This document shows positions 7,669-14,630 of a stretch of 33,287 nucleotides of DNA, piece by piece. Each line of letters begins with the position of its first letter. Position 1 is the first letter of the stretch. The position numbers were made by a program, and so were the translations under genes. The notes beneath the pieces are model-generated. The model was not told the origin of the DNA. It did no database searches and was given only the letters and a program-made list of their open reading frames with translations. The stretch is from CAVVWJ01 sp964475685. Lineage in GTDB: Bacteria > Gemmatimonadota > Gemmatimonadetes > Gemmatimonadales > GWC2-71-9. The stretch is from contig CAYYXP010000216.1 of assembly GCA_964475685.1 (NCBI GenBank), positions 1 through 33,287 of the forward strand, given 5' to 3'.

Positions 7669-9129
7669 ATGGCAACAGCTATCGCGACGGGCTCGGCGGA
7701 CAAGGCCGCGAAGACCCAGAGGAACGTCGGCCGCGTCATCCAGGTCATCGGCCCGGTGCTCGACGTGGAGTTCGAGCCTGAGCACCTGCCGGAGATCTAC
7801 AACCCGCTCGTCATCGAGGACCTCACTGCCGACCTCCCCGTCAGCCTGACAGCGGAGGTTCAGCAGCACATCGGGCAGAACCAGGTGCGCGCGGTGGCGA
7901 TGAGCACCACCGATGGCGTGACCCGCGGCATGCGGGTCGTGGACACCGGCTCGTCGATCACGGTGCCGGTGGGCTCCGTGCCCCTCGGCCGCATCCTCAA
8001 CGTGCTGGGCGATCCGGTGGACGGGGGCGCCGCCATCCCCAAGGACGCCGAGCGGTGGCCGATCCATCGGGCCACGCCGAAGTTCACCGATCTCGAGCCC
8101 AAGACCGAGCTGTTCGAGACCGGGATCAAGGTCATCGACCTGATCGCCCCTTTCGTTAAGGGCGGGAAGATCGGCCTCTTCGGCGGCGCTGGCGTGGGCA
8201 AGACGGTCGTGATCCAGGAGTTGATCAACAACGTGCAGAAGGGCCACGGCGGCCGTTCGGTGTTCTGCGGCGTTGGCGAGCGCACCCGCGAGGGCAACGA
8301 CCTGTACCTCGAGTTCAAGGAAGCCAACATCCTGGACTCGGTGGCGCTGGTGTACGGCCAGATGAACGAGCCGCCCGGCGCCCGGCTCCGGGTGGGCCTC
8401 GCCGGTCTCACGATCGCGGAATACTTCCGCGACGTCGAGGGCCAGGACGTGCTGCTCTTCATCGACAACATCTTCCGCTTCACCCAGGCGGGCTCCGAGG
8501 TCTCGGCGCTCCTCGGCCGGATGCCCAGCGCAGTGGGCTACCAGCCCACGCTGGCGACCGAGATGGGCGACCTGCAGGAGCGCATCACCAGCACCACCAA
8601 GGGCTCCATCACCTCGGTGCAGGCCATCTACGTGCCGGCCGACGACCTCACCGACCCGGCGCCCGCCACCGCGTTCGCCCACCTCGACGCGACGGTCGTG
8701 CTCTCGCGCGCCATCTCCGAGCTCGGTATCTACCCCGCGGTGGATCCGCTCGACAGCTCCAGCCGCATCCTCGACCCCCAGTTCATCGGCGAGCGGCACT
8801 ACAACGTGGCGATCGGCGTGCAGCGGACGTTGCAGCGCTACAAGAGCCTTCAGGACATCATCGCGATCCTCGGCATGGACGAGTTGAGCGAGGAGGACAA
8901 GCTCGTGGTGGCGCGCGCGCGCCGGGTGCAGCGCTTCCTGTCTCAGCCGTTCTTCGTCGCCGAACAGTTCACCGGGTTCCCCGGGAAGTACGTCAAGCTG
9001 GAAGAGACGATCGGCAGCTTCGAGCGGGTGCTCTCGGGCGAGTTCGACTCGCTGCCGGAACAGGCGTTCTACATGGTGGGCGGCCTCGACGAAGCGGTGG
9101 AGAAGGCCAAGAAGCTGGCGAGCGGGTGA
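7669..9129 (+). CDS. atpD: ATP synthase F1 subunit beta
   Basis: This 486-residue catalytic subunit makes ATP at the alpha-beta interface of F1. Its P-loop GGAGVGKT is at 172-179. GERTREGND at 203-211 supplies the catalytic Glu, and the DNIFRFTQAGSEVSALLGR segment is the usual Walker B and catch-loop region. The first 18 residues (ATAIATGSADKAAKTQRN) are an extension before the usual GRVIQVIGPVLDVEF start; the ATG at 7669 is preceded by CGGAG eight bases upstream. The 3' end overlaps atpC by one base if the ATG at 9129 is used. Confidence 0.97.
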   Translation: MATAIATGSADKAAKTQRNVGRVIQVIGPVLDVEFEPEHLPEIYNPLVIEDLTADLPVSLTAEVQQHIGQNQVRAVAMSTTDGVTRGMRVVDTGSSITVPVGSVPLGRILNVLGDPVDGGAAIPKDAERWPIHRATPKFTDLEPKTELFETGIKVIDLIAPFVKGGKIGLFGGAGVGKTVVIQELINNVQKGHGGRSVFCGVGERTREGNDLYLEFKEANILDSVALVYGQMNEPPGARLRVGLAGLTIAEYFRDVEGQDVLLFIDNIFRFTQAGSEVSALLGRMPSAVGYQPTLATEMGDLQERITSTTKGSITSVQAIYVPADDLTDPAPATAFAHLDATVVLSRAISELGIYPAVDPLDSSSRILDPQFIGERHYNVAIGVQRTLQRYKSLQDIIAILGMDELSEEDKLVVARARRVQRFLSQPFFVAEQFTGFPGKYVKLEETIGSFERVLSGEFDSLPEQAFYMVGGLDEAVEKAKKLASG

Positions 9130-9389
9130 TGCGAGTCACGGTCATCTCGCCCGAGGCCGCCATGTTCGACGGCGAGGCGGACGCGGTTGTCGCGCCCGCG
9201 TATGATGGTGAGGTCGGCATTCTGCCGAATCATGCCCCGTTCATGACGCTGGTGGGGGAGGGGACCCTGGTCGTCCGCCGCGGCGAGAGCTCCAGTCGCT
9301 TTCTCATCCGGGGCGGGTTCCTCCAGGTCGTGGACAACCGGGTACGTGTGGTCGCCGAACATGTTCAAGGAGGCAGCCATGGCGCGTAA
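9129..9389 (+). CDS. atpC: ATP synthase F1 subunit epsilon, short form
   Basis: The 86-residue product matches the N-terminal beta-sandwich of the epsilon subunit: MRVTVISPEAAMFDGEADAV, then DGEVGILPNHAP and RGGFLQVVDNRVRVVAE. Typical epsilon subunits are about 130-140 residues. Here the protein ends just after the sandwich, so the two-helix C-terminal domain that can extend and inhibit ATP hydrolysis is missing. Similarly short epsilon subunits are known, for example in Chlorobium. The ATG at 9129 overlaps the atpD stop (TGATG); a GTG at 9126 would add one residue. The last ten codons contain the ribosome-binding site of the next gene, whose start lies inside atpC. Confidence 0.93.
   Translation: MRVTVISPEAAMFDGEADAVVAPAYDGEVGILPNHAPFMTLVGEGTLVVRRGESSSRFLIRGGFLQVVDNRVRVVAEHVQGGSHGA
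9368..9373 (+). promoter_or_regulatory. Ribosome-binding site inside atpC
   Basis: AGGAGG at 9368-9373 lies five bases before the ATG at 9379. It decides the start of the following outer-membrane gene: the upstream in-frame ATG codons at 9346 and 9361 lack such a site and would spoil the signal peptide. Confidence 0.75.
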
Positions 9390-9999
9390 CCTCTCCGGCG
9401 GGATCCTCGCGCTGGCCCTGCTCGCCGGAGCGGCGGGCAGCTCGTCGGCCCAGGAGACAGCGACGCCGATCTTCCGGGCGCCGTACCGGGCGTTCGTGCA
9501 TCACGAGCTCGCCCTGTCGCTCTCCGATCCGGGGGAAGGCGTCGGCGCCGCGATCGAGGGCTCCTACCGGTACGGCAGCGGCCCCTATGACTTCGGCGTG
9601 CGCGGCGGCGTCGCCGATTTCAACGGCCCCGGTTCCGCGGTGCTGCTCGGCGCCGACTTCCGGACCCAGGTGGTCAGCTACAGCGAGAGCTTCCCGCTCG
9701 ACGGCTCACTCACCCTCGGGTTCGGCAGTGTGTTCGGCAGCGATGTCGATGACGTCTGCTATTTGCCCATCGGCATTTCCCTGGGCCGCCGGTTCGATCT
9801 GGAAAACTCCGGCACGGTCTTCGTTCCCTACCTGCACCCGGTCGTGATCCCCGCCTTTGGCGGCGCCGGCGGCACCGACGTAGGGTTCTCGCTCGGCCTG
9901 GGCGTGGACATCAAGTTCAGCGATCGGTGGGCCATCCGGGCCAGTGGTGGCCTGGGGGACCTCGAGGGGGTTGGAATCAGCATTGCCTATCTGCGATAG
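9379..9999 (+). CDS. Predicted outer-membrane beta-barrel protein
   Basis: This 206-residue protein begins with a clear signal peptide (MARNLSGGILALALLAGAAG, cleavage after SSAQ or nearby). The mature part alternates polar and hydrophobic residues with many Gly and aromatic residues (GAAIEGSYRYGSGPYDFGV, VGFSLGLGVDIKFSDRWAI) and ends in a short strand ISIAYLR. This is the pattern of a small 8- to 10-strand outer-membrane barrel. I do not recognise a named family. The start overlaps atpC by 11 bases and uses a strong ribosome-binding site within it, so it is probably co-transcribed with the atp genes. No functional link to ATP synthesis is evident. Confidence 0.7.
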   Translation: MARNLSGGILALALLAGAAGSSSAQETATPIFRAPYRAFVHHELALSLSDPGEGVGAAIEGSYRYGSGPYDFGVRGGVADFNGPGSAVLLGADFRTQVVSYSESFPLDGSLTLGFGSVFGSDVDDVCYLPIGISLGRRFDLENSGTVFVPYLHPVVIPAFGGAGGTDVGFSLGLGVDIKFSDRWAIRASGGLGDLEGVGISIAYLR

Positions 10000-10059
10000 G
10001 CAGCTCCCGACCCTTTTGCACAGCCCGTCGTTCAGCCGCCGCCAGCGGTCGGAGGCAGG

Positions 10060-10731
10060 GTGAGACTCATCGCACGAGCGGCGGGCATCGTCGTGGCCGC
10101 CATCGCCGTGGCGCTTCCGGCAGCGGCGCAGGTGCCCGGTCTTCCCGTCTACAACCAGGGCGTGCCGCGCGGCATTGGTGTGTATGGCGACGTCGGCTTC
10201 CCCAACGACGTCGCCGGCGGCGGTACCGCCTATGGCGTGACCGGACGGGTCGGCTTCGGCCTCCTTGGCGTCACGGCGATCGTGTCATCCTACGATCCGG
10301 ATGGTCCCGCCGGCAGCACCGTCTCGGTCGGCGCCACCGGCAACCTCCGCGTCTTCGGCGGCCCCCTGGTGCCGCTCAGTGTGACACTCCAGGGCGGCGT
10401 CGGCTACGCCAAGCCCGACGACTCCCTGCTCCCCACGGGCTACGGTATCAAGCAGTGGCGATTCCCCGTCGGCGTCGGGTTTGCGCTCACGATCCCGAAC
10501 CCCGCGCTCGCCATCAAGCCCTGGCTCGCGCCGCGCCTCGACATCCTTCAAACAACGCAGGCGGCCGGCACGGAGACTCAAACCAACTTCGGGCTCAGCG
10601 GCGGCATCGAGCTGAATTTGCTGAACGGCTTCGGGGTACACGCCGCCTACGATCGCGTCTTCGGTGACGGGTCGGACCCGTCAACGTTCGGTGTCGGGGC
10701 GCATTTCGTCTTTCGAGTGCCCGGCCTGTGA
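10060..10731 (+). CDS. Predicted outer-membrane beta-barrel-like protein
   Basis: The product has 223 residues. A signal peptide is obvious (RLIARAAGIVVAAIAVALPA, cut after AAAQ). The mature chain is a series of amphipathic strands rich in Gly, Val, Thr and Tyr (GVTGRVGFGLLGVTAIVSSY, GIELNLLNGFGVHAAYDRVF) and ends in FGVGAHFVFRVPGL, as expected for a barrel whose last strand ends near an aromatic residue. No family name can be given. The GTG start is supported by GGAGG at 10051-10055, four bases upstream. It lies 60 bases after the preceding barrel gene and overlaps the next gene by four bases (GTGA). It could be a paralogue of the preceding protein only in a very loose sense; no shared motif is clear. 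Confidence 0.65.
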   Translation: MRLIARAAGIVVAAIAVALPAAAQVPGLPVYNQGVPRGIGVYGDVGFPNDVAGGGTAYGVTGRVGFGLLGVTAIVSSYDPDGPAGSTVSVGATGNLRVFGGPLVPLSVTLQGGVGYAKPDDSLLPTGYGIKQWRFPVGVGFALTIPNPALAIKPWLAPRLDILQTTQAAGTETQTNFGLSGGIELNLLNGFGVHAAYDRVFGDGSDPSTFGVGAHFVFRVPGL

Positions 10732-11087
10732 TCCATCGGAAAGCGCTGCTCGCCGCGATGGTGGTCCTTTCCCTCACCGGCTGCGCGCACACCTTCGACG
10801 CGACCAGTCTCGGTGTTCCCGCCACCCTCGCCTCCACCGCGGGGCAGCCTCCCGAGGGGGAACGTTTCCGTGTGTCCAGCAAGGCCGTCTACGCGGCGTG
10901 GGGCATCGTGCGGCTCAAGGAGCCGTCGCTGCGCAAGGCGCTCGCCGCGCAACTGGCTGGCGCGTCGGGGGTCGCCGACGTGACGATCAAGGTTCGGAGC
11001 CGCTGGAGCGACCTCCTGGTCACGGTGCTGACGGCCGGACTCATCGTCCCCCGTTCGGTGACATTCGAGGGGGTCGTGACGAAATGA
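10728..11087 (+). CDS. Small lipoprotein of unknown function
   Basis: This 119-residue protein starts with a lipoprotein signal: a short basic front (MIHRK), a hydrophobic core and the lipobox LTGC (Cys19). The mature part contains AAWGIVRLKEPSLRKALAAQ and a C-terminal hydrophobic stretch DLLVTVLTAGLIVPRSVTFE. The layout resembles small Bor-like or other outer-membrane lipoproteins, in which a Gly/Leu-rich segment precedes a short strand, but I cannot assign a family. The GTG start overlaps the previous stop by four bases. The last 47 bases overlap the convergent waaA gene. Confidence 0.6.
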   Translation: MIHRKALLAAMVVLSLTGCAHTFDATSLGVPATLASTAGQPPEGERFRVSSKAVYAAWGIVRLKEPSLRKALAAQLAGASGVADVTIKVRSRWSDLLVTVLTAGLIVPRSVTFEGVVTK

Positions 11088-12354
11088 GCTGATCCAGCAT
11101 TTCCGCCGACCGCCGTGCCGCGCCCAGGCCGCTCTCCACCACCTCGCGCGCGCGGCGTCCCATCTCCGCGCAGCCCGCCGCATCCCGCAGCCACCTCTCC
11201 CAGATCGTCCTCATCTCATCCGCCCCGTTGACGGAGGCGGCCGCCCCGGACTCTTGAAGGAGTGCCGCATCGCGGCTCTCCCGCCAGCGCGGCCCGAACG
11301 CCACGGGAAGTCCCCACGCAGCCGGCTCCAGCACCGAGTGCAGGCCGGCCCGTCCGAAGCCACCGCCGACGTAGGCCATCGAGCCGGCGCCATAGAGCGC
11401 CGCGAGGACGCCCACACGGTCGACCGCGAGGAGCGGCACGGGGCCGGCGGCTTCGCTCAACCGCACCGGCCGCGGGAGCCCCGCGCGGGCCGCGAGTGCC
11501 TCCAGCCCTGCCAGGTGACCGGGCGTCGGCTCGTGCGGCACCACGATGAGCCGGGCATCGGGGCGCTCGGCCAGGATAGCGGCGAAGGCGGCGATCAACG
11601 GGTACTCGTCACCCGGCCAGGTGGAGCCCGCAACCAACGCGGGTGCGCCCCGGCCGAATCGCAGGAGCGGATCGTCCGCCGCGACCGCCCGCACGCGGGC
11701 GACCACGCTATCGAATCGAGGGTCGCCGAGGATCCGGACGCCGGCGCTGGGCACGCCCAGGCGAATGAGCCGGCCGGCATCGGGCTCGGCGACGGCGCCG
11801 GCTGCCGCGACGCTGGCGTAGCCGGGCGCGAGAAGGCGACAGGCGGGCCAACGGAGGCGTCCGCTGCCCTCCGAAACGGTGCCGGCCACGATGGCCACGG
11901 AGACCCCGCGCGCGGCGGCGCGGGTGGCGAGCTCGGGCCAGAGATCGAGCTTCGAGAAGACGAGGAGGTCGGGGCGGAGCGACTCGAGAATGGAATCGAT
12001 GTCGGCGGGGAGGTCGTAGGGTGCGTACGCCGACGCGTCCACCGGAAGCCGCCGGGCGAACGGTTCTGCCGAGGGGCTGAAATGGGTGAACACGAACTGA
12101 AGGCGGGGTCGAAGAATTCGCAGCGCCTCGATGACGCTTTCGGCCTGGAGCCCCTCGCCGACCGACGAAGCGTGGAACCACGCCAGCGGGAGCGCGGGAT
12201 CCCGCTCCCGGCGGGCCCAGTCGGACAGGCGTCGCTCGGCGGCCCTCCGCCCCCGGTGCCCGGCCAGCATTCCCGGGCTCGCGAGCGAGAGCAGGGGCGC
12301 GGCCGCCACGGCCACTCGAACAACAGTGCGGTAGGTCAGCGAGGTCTGTGGCAC
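11041..12354 (-). CDS. waaA: 3-deoxy-D-manno-octulosonic acid (Kdo) transferase
   Basis: This 437-residue protein transfers Kdo from CMP-Kdo to lipid A precursors at the inner membrane, an essential step of lipopolysaccharide core synthesis. Family marks are the membrane-associated N-terminus (VAVAAAPLLSLASPGML), the catalytic-base motif HASSVGEG (Glu67), FTHFSPSAEPFA, APYDLP, LDLWPEL, then VAGSTWPGDE and the CMP-Kdo-site region GGGFGRAGLHSVLEPAAWG. The length is usual. The GTG start is chosen because it gives the expected short N-terminus. It is last in a minus-strand unit, 32 bases after the DsbA-like gene, and its 3' end overlaps the convergent lipoprotein gene by 47 bases. It shows that the organism has an LPS-type outer membrane. 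Confidence 0.93.
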   Translation of the reverse strand: MPQTSLTYRTVVRVAVAAAPLLSLASPGMLAGHRGRRAAERRLSDWARRERDPALPLAWFHASSVGEGLQAESVIEALRILRPRLQFVFTHFSPSAEPFARRLPVDASAYAPYDLPADIDSILESLRPDLLVFSKLDLWPELATRAAARGVSVAIVAGTVSEGSGRLRWPACRLLAPGYASVAAAGAVAEPDAGRLIRLGVPSAGVRILGDPRFDSVVARVRAVAADDPLLRFGRGAPALVAGSTWPGDEYPLIAAFAAILAERPDARLIVVPHEPTPGHLAGLEALAARAGLPRPVRLSEAAGPVPLLAVDRVGVLAALYGAGSMAYVGGGFGRAGLHSVLEPAAWGLPVAFGPRWRESRDAALLQESGAAASVNGADEMRTIWERWLRDAAGCAEMGRRAREVVESGLGAARRSAEMLDQLISSRPPRMSPNGGR

Positions 12355-12381
12355 ACGCGTCCCTTGAACTTGCCCGAGCCT

Positions 12382-12398
12382 CCGGGCTACCTGCCCGG
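12382..12398 (-). other. Hairpin at the 3' end of the DsbA-like gene
   Basis: CCGGGC-TACCT-GCCCGG is a perfect 6-bp stem with a 5-base loop. The TAG stop of the DsbA-like gene (12387-12389) lies across the edge of the loop. No T-run follows on the minus strand, so it is more likely an RNA stability or partial attenuation element between the DsbA-like gene and waaA than a full terminator. Confidence 0.3.
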
Positions 12399-13007
12399 CC
12401 TCAATTGCTTCTCGGCGTAGATCGAGTCGAGCAGATGCCGAAAGACCGCCGCCGGCTGGGCGCCGACCAGAAGACCTCCCTCGATGTAGAACGCCGGTGT
12501 ACTTGCCGCCCCGGCCCGGCTGGCCCCTTCGGCATCCGCCCGGACCTCCTCAGCAGTGGTAGGCGCCTTGAGGCACTCGATGAGTGAGGGCCTGGAGAGC
12601 CCGGCCGAATCGGCGAGGGAGAGGAGGTATTCGGACGGATCCTCGAGAGGTGCCCAATCCTGCTGATGCTGATAGAGCAAGTCGTGAATCTTCCAGAAGG
12701 CGCCCTGCTTGGCGGCACAGAGGGCGATCCCCGCCGCGGGTACGGCATTCGGGTGCAGCGACGTGAGCGGGAAGTTGATGAATACCCAGCGGACCTTGCC
12801 CGTCGCGACGTAGAGTGAGTCGAGGAGGGGGAACGTCTCCAGCGCGAATCGTCGGCAGTAGGGACACTGGAAATCCGACATCTCGTACACCGTCACCGGG
12901 GCCTGCGCCGAGCCCTTGGCCCGGCTGGCCAGCGGAGCGGCGTTGCTCTGGGCGGCGAGCGAGGAGGCGAGAAGCGTCATGGCCGCGGTGGCGAAGAAGC
13001 TACGCAT
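12387..13007 (-). CDS. DsbA-like thioredoxin-fold protein, exported
   Basis: This 206-residue protein has a signal peptide (MRSFFATAAMTLLASSLAAQ), then a thioredoxin-fold domain of the DsbA/Thioredoxin_4 type. The redox motif CPYC is at 48-51 in the pattern YEMSDFQCPYCRRF, and the cis-proline loop is STPAFYI (Pro171). The helical insertion between them (about 80-165) is usual for this group. It probably makes, breaks or transfers disulfides in the periplasm. The frame is open further upstream, but the ATG at 13007 gives the only sensible signal peptide and lies five bases after the previous stop. No ScsB/DsbB-like partner is visible nearby. Which of oxidase, isomerase or reductase it is cannot be told. 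Confidence 0.85.
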   Translation of the reverse strand: MRSFFATAAMTLLASSLAAQSNAAPLASRAKGSAQAPVTVYEMSDFQCPYCRRFALETFPLLDSLYVATGKVRWVFINFPLTSLHPNAVPAAGIALCAAKQGAFWKIHDLLYQHQQDWAPLEDPSEYLLSLADSAGLSRPSLIECLKAPTTAEEVRADAEGASRAGAASTPAFYIEGGLLVGAQPAAVFRHLLDSIYAEKQLRPGR

Positions 13008-13012
13008 TGTGC

Positions 13013-13819
13013 TCAATATCGCGCTTGGCGCCGTCCGGTAAGGCTGGACAGGAGCAGGGTGTCCTCGGTGACCGGGACGTTCCAGTACCACTCGGCGTTG
13101 GGATCGGTCGCGTCCCACGAGCGGGCATAGATCCACCAGCGGCCTGGCTCCACGCGCAGGCGGGCCCAGCCATCCGCCCCTGTGGTGTCGGTCACCGCTT
13201 CGCGTCTTCGCGAGAGACCGCGCACGATGGTGTCGTATCCGCGGTAGGTGCTATCTTCCCACTCCCGAACGGCCGCCCGAAGGCTGTCGCTTCGCGCGAC
13301 GAATGCGGAACGGGCCTTGTCGAGTGTGGTGCGAGCCGCTTGCGCCCTCGCCTCCGCGGGGGCGATCGAGTCGGAGAGGCGGCTGAAGCGGGCGTACAGG
13401 ACGCCGTACTGCGGTGTGTCGCGGCCGAGCGAATCCAGCGCGCGCTGCACCATGGCTAGCGAGTCGCGCAGCTTGCCGAGCCTGAAGGTGGCTGAGGAGT
13501 AGCCGGTGAACGGCCCGCGGAACTCGGCAAAGAGGCTGTCGAGCAGGGCGGTAGCTGGGCGCGGCGATTGTGCCGAGGCTTTCAGCCGGGACAGCACGCT
13601 GTCTCGATCGTAGGGGAGCGCGACGAGTCCGATTCCGGTGACCGGCGTCTCGACCGAATCGGGCCCGGGGATGGATACGCGCACCGCCAGATCCCGCGGT
13701 TTGTCACAGGCGAGCCCGCCCAGTGCCAGTGTCGCCCCGACCCAGGCGCAGAGGATCGGCGGAAACGGATGGCGGCGGGGCAGGTGGGACGGTGTCAGGA
13801 GAGCGAGTGAGCGGAACAC
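13013..13819 (-). CDS. Lipoprotein with helical middle and beta-sandwich-like end, unknown function
   Basis: The 268-residue product, read from GTG 13819, has a long basic front (RSLALLTPSHLPRRH), a hydrophobic segment and the lipobox GLAC, so it is probably lipid-anchored. About residues 70-205 are polar and helical, rich in Ser, Asp, Arg and Leu with repeated DSL groups (for example RLGKLRDSLAMVQRALDSL), suggesting a coiled coil or helical bundle. The last 55 residues (DTTGADGWARLRVEPGRWWI and onward) resemble a carboxypeptidase-regulatory-like or other small sandwich domain. I do not recognise a family. The frame is open to 13960 but upstream codons lack a signal. The start overlaps the 5' end of the divergent TPM gene by 13 bases, and there is no ribosome-binding site. 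Confidence 0.6.
   Translation of the reverse strand: MFRSLALLTPSHLPRRHPFPPILCAWVGATLALGGLACDKPRDLAVRVSIPGPDSVETPVTGIGLVALPYDRDSVLSRLKASAQSPRPATALLDSLFAEFRGPFTGYSSATFRLGKLRDSLAMVQRALDSLGRDTPQYGVLYARFSRLSDSIAPAEARAQAARTTLDKARSAFVARSDSLRAAVREWEDSTYRGYDTIVRGLSRRREAVTDTTGADGWARLRVEPGRWWIYARSWDATDPNAEWYWNVPVTEDTLLLSSLTGRRQARY
13797..13803 (+). promoter_or_regulatory. Ribosome-binding site deciding the TPM-gene start
   Basis: AGGAGAG at 13797-13803 lies three bases before the GTG at 13807. It favours this start over the in-frame GTG at 13792 and the upstream ATG at 13723, both of which add a non-signal extension. Confidence 0.5.
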
Positions 13820-14628
13820 GAGCCAATAGTATCGCCCTCGTGGCGGCGCTACAACTGAGCGCTGCGGCGGCCGGAGCCCAGAGCCCCGGCATCGATGCGC
13901 TCTTTCCGGCCGCGCCGGTGGGCCACGTGAACGATTTTGCCTCCGTGGTCGACCCCGCATCGTCGGCGGCGATGGAGGACCTGCTTGTGCGTCTCAGAAG
14001 CGCCACGGGGGTGGAGGTCGCCGTCGTGACCCTCCCCGACATCAAGGACTACTCGCCCAACGACGTGGGCGTCGCCATCATCCGGCGCTGGGGCATCGGC
14101 GCCAGGGCCGATGTGGGGGACGCCCGGCGGAATGCGGGCCTCGTGGTTCTCCTCGTCCCCAGGCGCGAGGGGGTGTCCAACTCCGGGAAGATCTACGTCT
14201 CGGTGGGCCAGGGGCTCGAGGGAGTCATCACCGACGCCGAGGCGGGCCGGATCAGCGATCTGATGCTTCCGGAGCTGCGCCAGGGCGAGTACGGTCGAGG
14301 ACTCCAGACAGGCGTCAGGTCTCTCACCGGCAGCATCGCGCGCGCCTTCGGTGTGACCGATTCGACGCTGGCCAATGCGAGTCCGGCGCGCCCGGCCGGG
14401 GAACCTGCCTTCGACTTCATGGCGTACGTCCCGCTGATCCTGTTCATCATCTTCGTGATGATGGCAAGTCGGGGTAGGCGCCGAGGCCGCCGAGTACATT
14501 GGGGGGGCGGCCCCTGGATCGGCGGCGGATGGGGCGGGGGAGGGCGCGGCGGGTTCGGAGGTGGGGGTTTCGGAGGATTCGGTGGAGGCGGAGGAGCCAG
14601 CGGCGGCGGCGCCGGAAGGAGCTTCTGA
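13807..14628 (+). CDS. TPM-domain protein (YgcG family), membrane-anchored
   Basis: This 273-residue protein has a signal peptide (GTRANSIALVAALQLSAAAA) and a TPM domain at about 30-170 (GHVNDFASVVDPASSAAMED, then VEVAVVTLPDIKDYSPNDVG and KIYVSVGQGLEGVITDAEAG). A membrane helix (FMAYVPLILFIIFVMMAS) comes next, and the protein ends in a Gly-rich tail of repeated GGFGG units and a final GRSF. This is the standard plan of the YgcG/TPM family, often encoded beside LemA. Its role is poorly defined; plant homologues act in photosystem II repair as a thylakoid phosphatase, which may not apply here. It starts a three-gene unit with the nucleotidyltransferase-like gene two bases downstream and then lemA. 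Confidence 0.85.
   Translation: MSGTRANSIALVAALQLSAAAAGAQSPGIDALFPAAPVGHVNDFASVVDPASSAAMEDLLVRLRSATGVEVAVVTLPDIKDYSPNDVGVAIIRRWGIGARADVGDARRNAGLVVLLVPRREGVSNSGKIYVSVGQGLEGVITDAEAGRISDLMLPELRQGEYGRGLQTGVRSLTGSIARAFGVTDSTLANASPARPAGEPAFDFMAYVPLILFIIFVMMASRGRRRGRRVHWGGGPWIGGGWGGGGRGGFGGGGFGGFGGGGGASGGGAGRSF
13826..13854 (-). promoter_or_regulatory. Possible leaderless promoter for the minus-strand lipoprotein gene
   Basis: On the minus strand TTGTAG (13854-13849), 17 bases, TACTAT (13831-13826), six bases, then the GTG at 13819. The -35 match is only TTG, but the -10 fits TAnnnT. The spacing puts the likely transcription start on the first base of the start codon, which would explain the missing ribosome-binding site. 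Confidence 0.35.
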
Positions 14629-14630
14629 GC

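Noticed and set aside
7621..8799. 392-codon open frame on the minus strand
   Set aside because: Antisense to atpD; low-complexity His/Arg/Asp composition and no recognisable domain.
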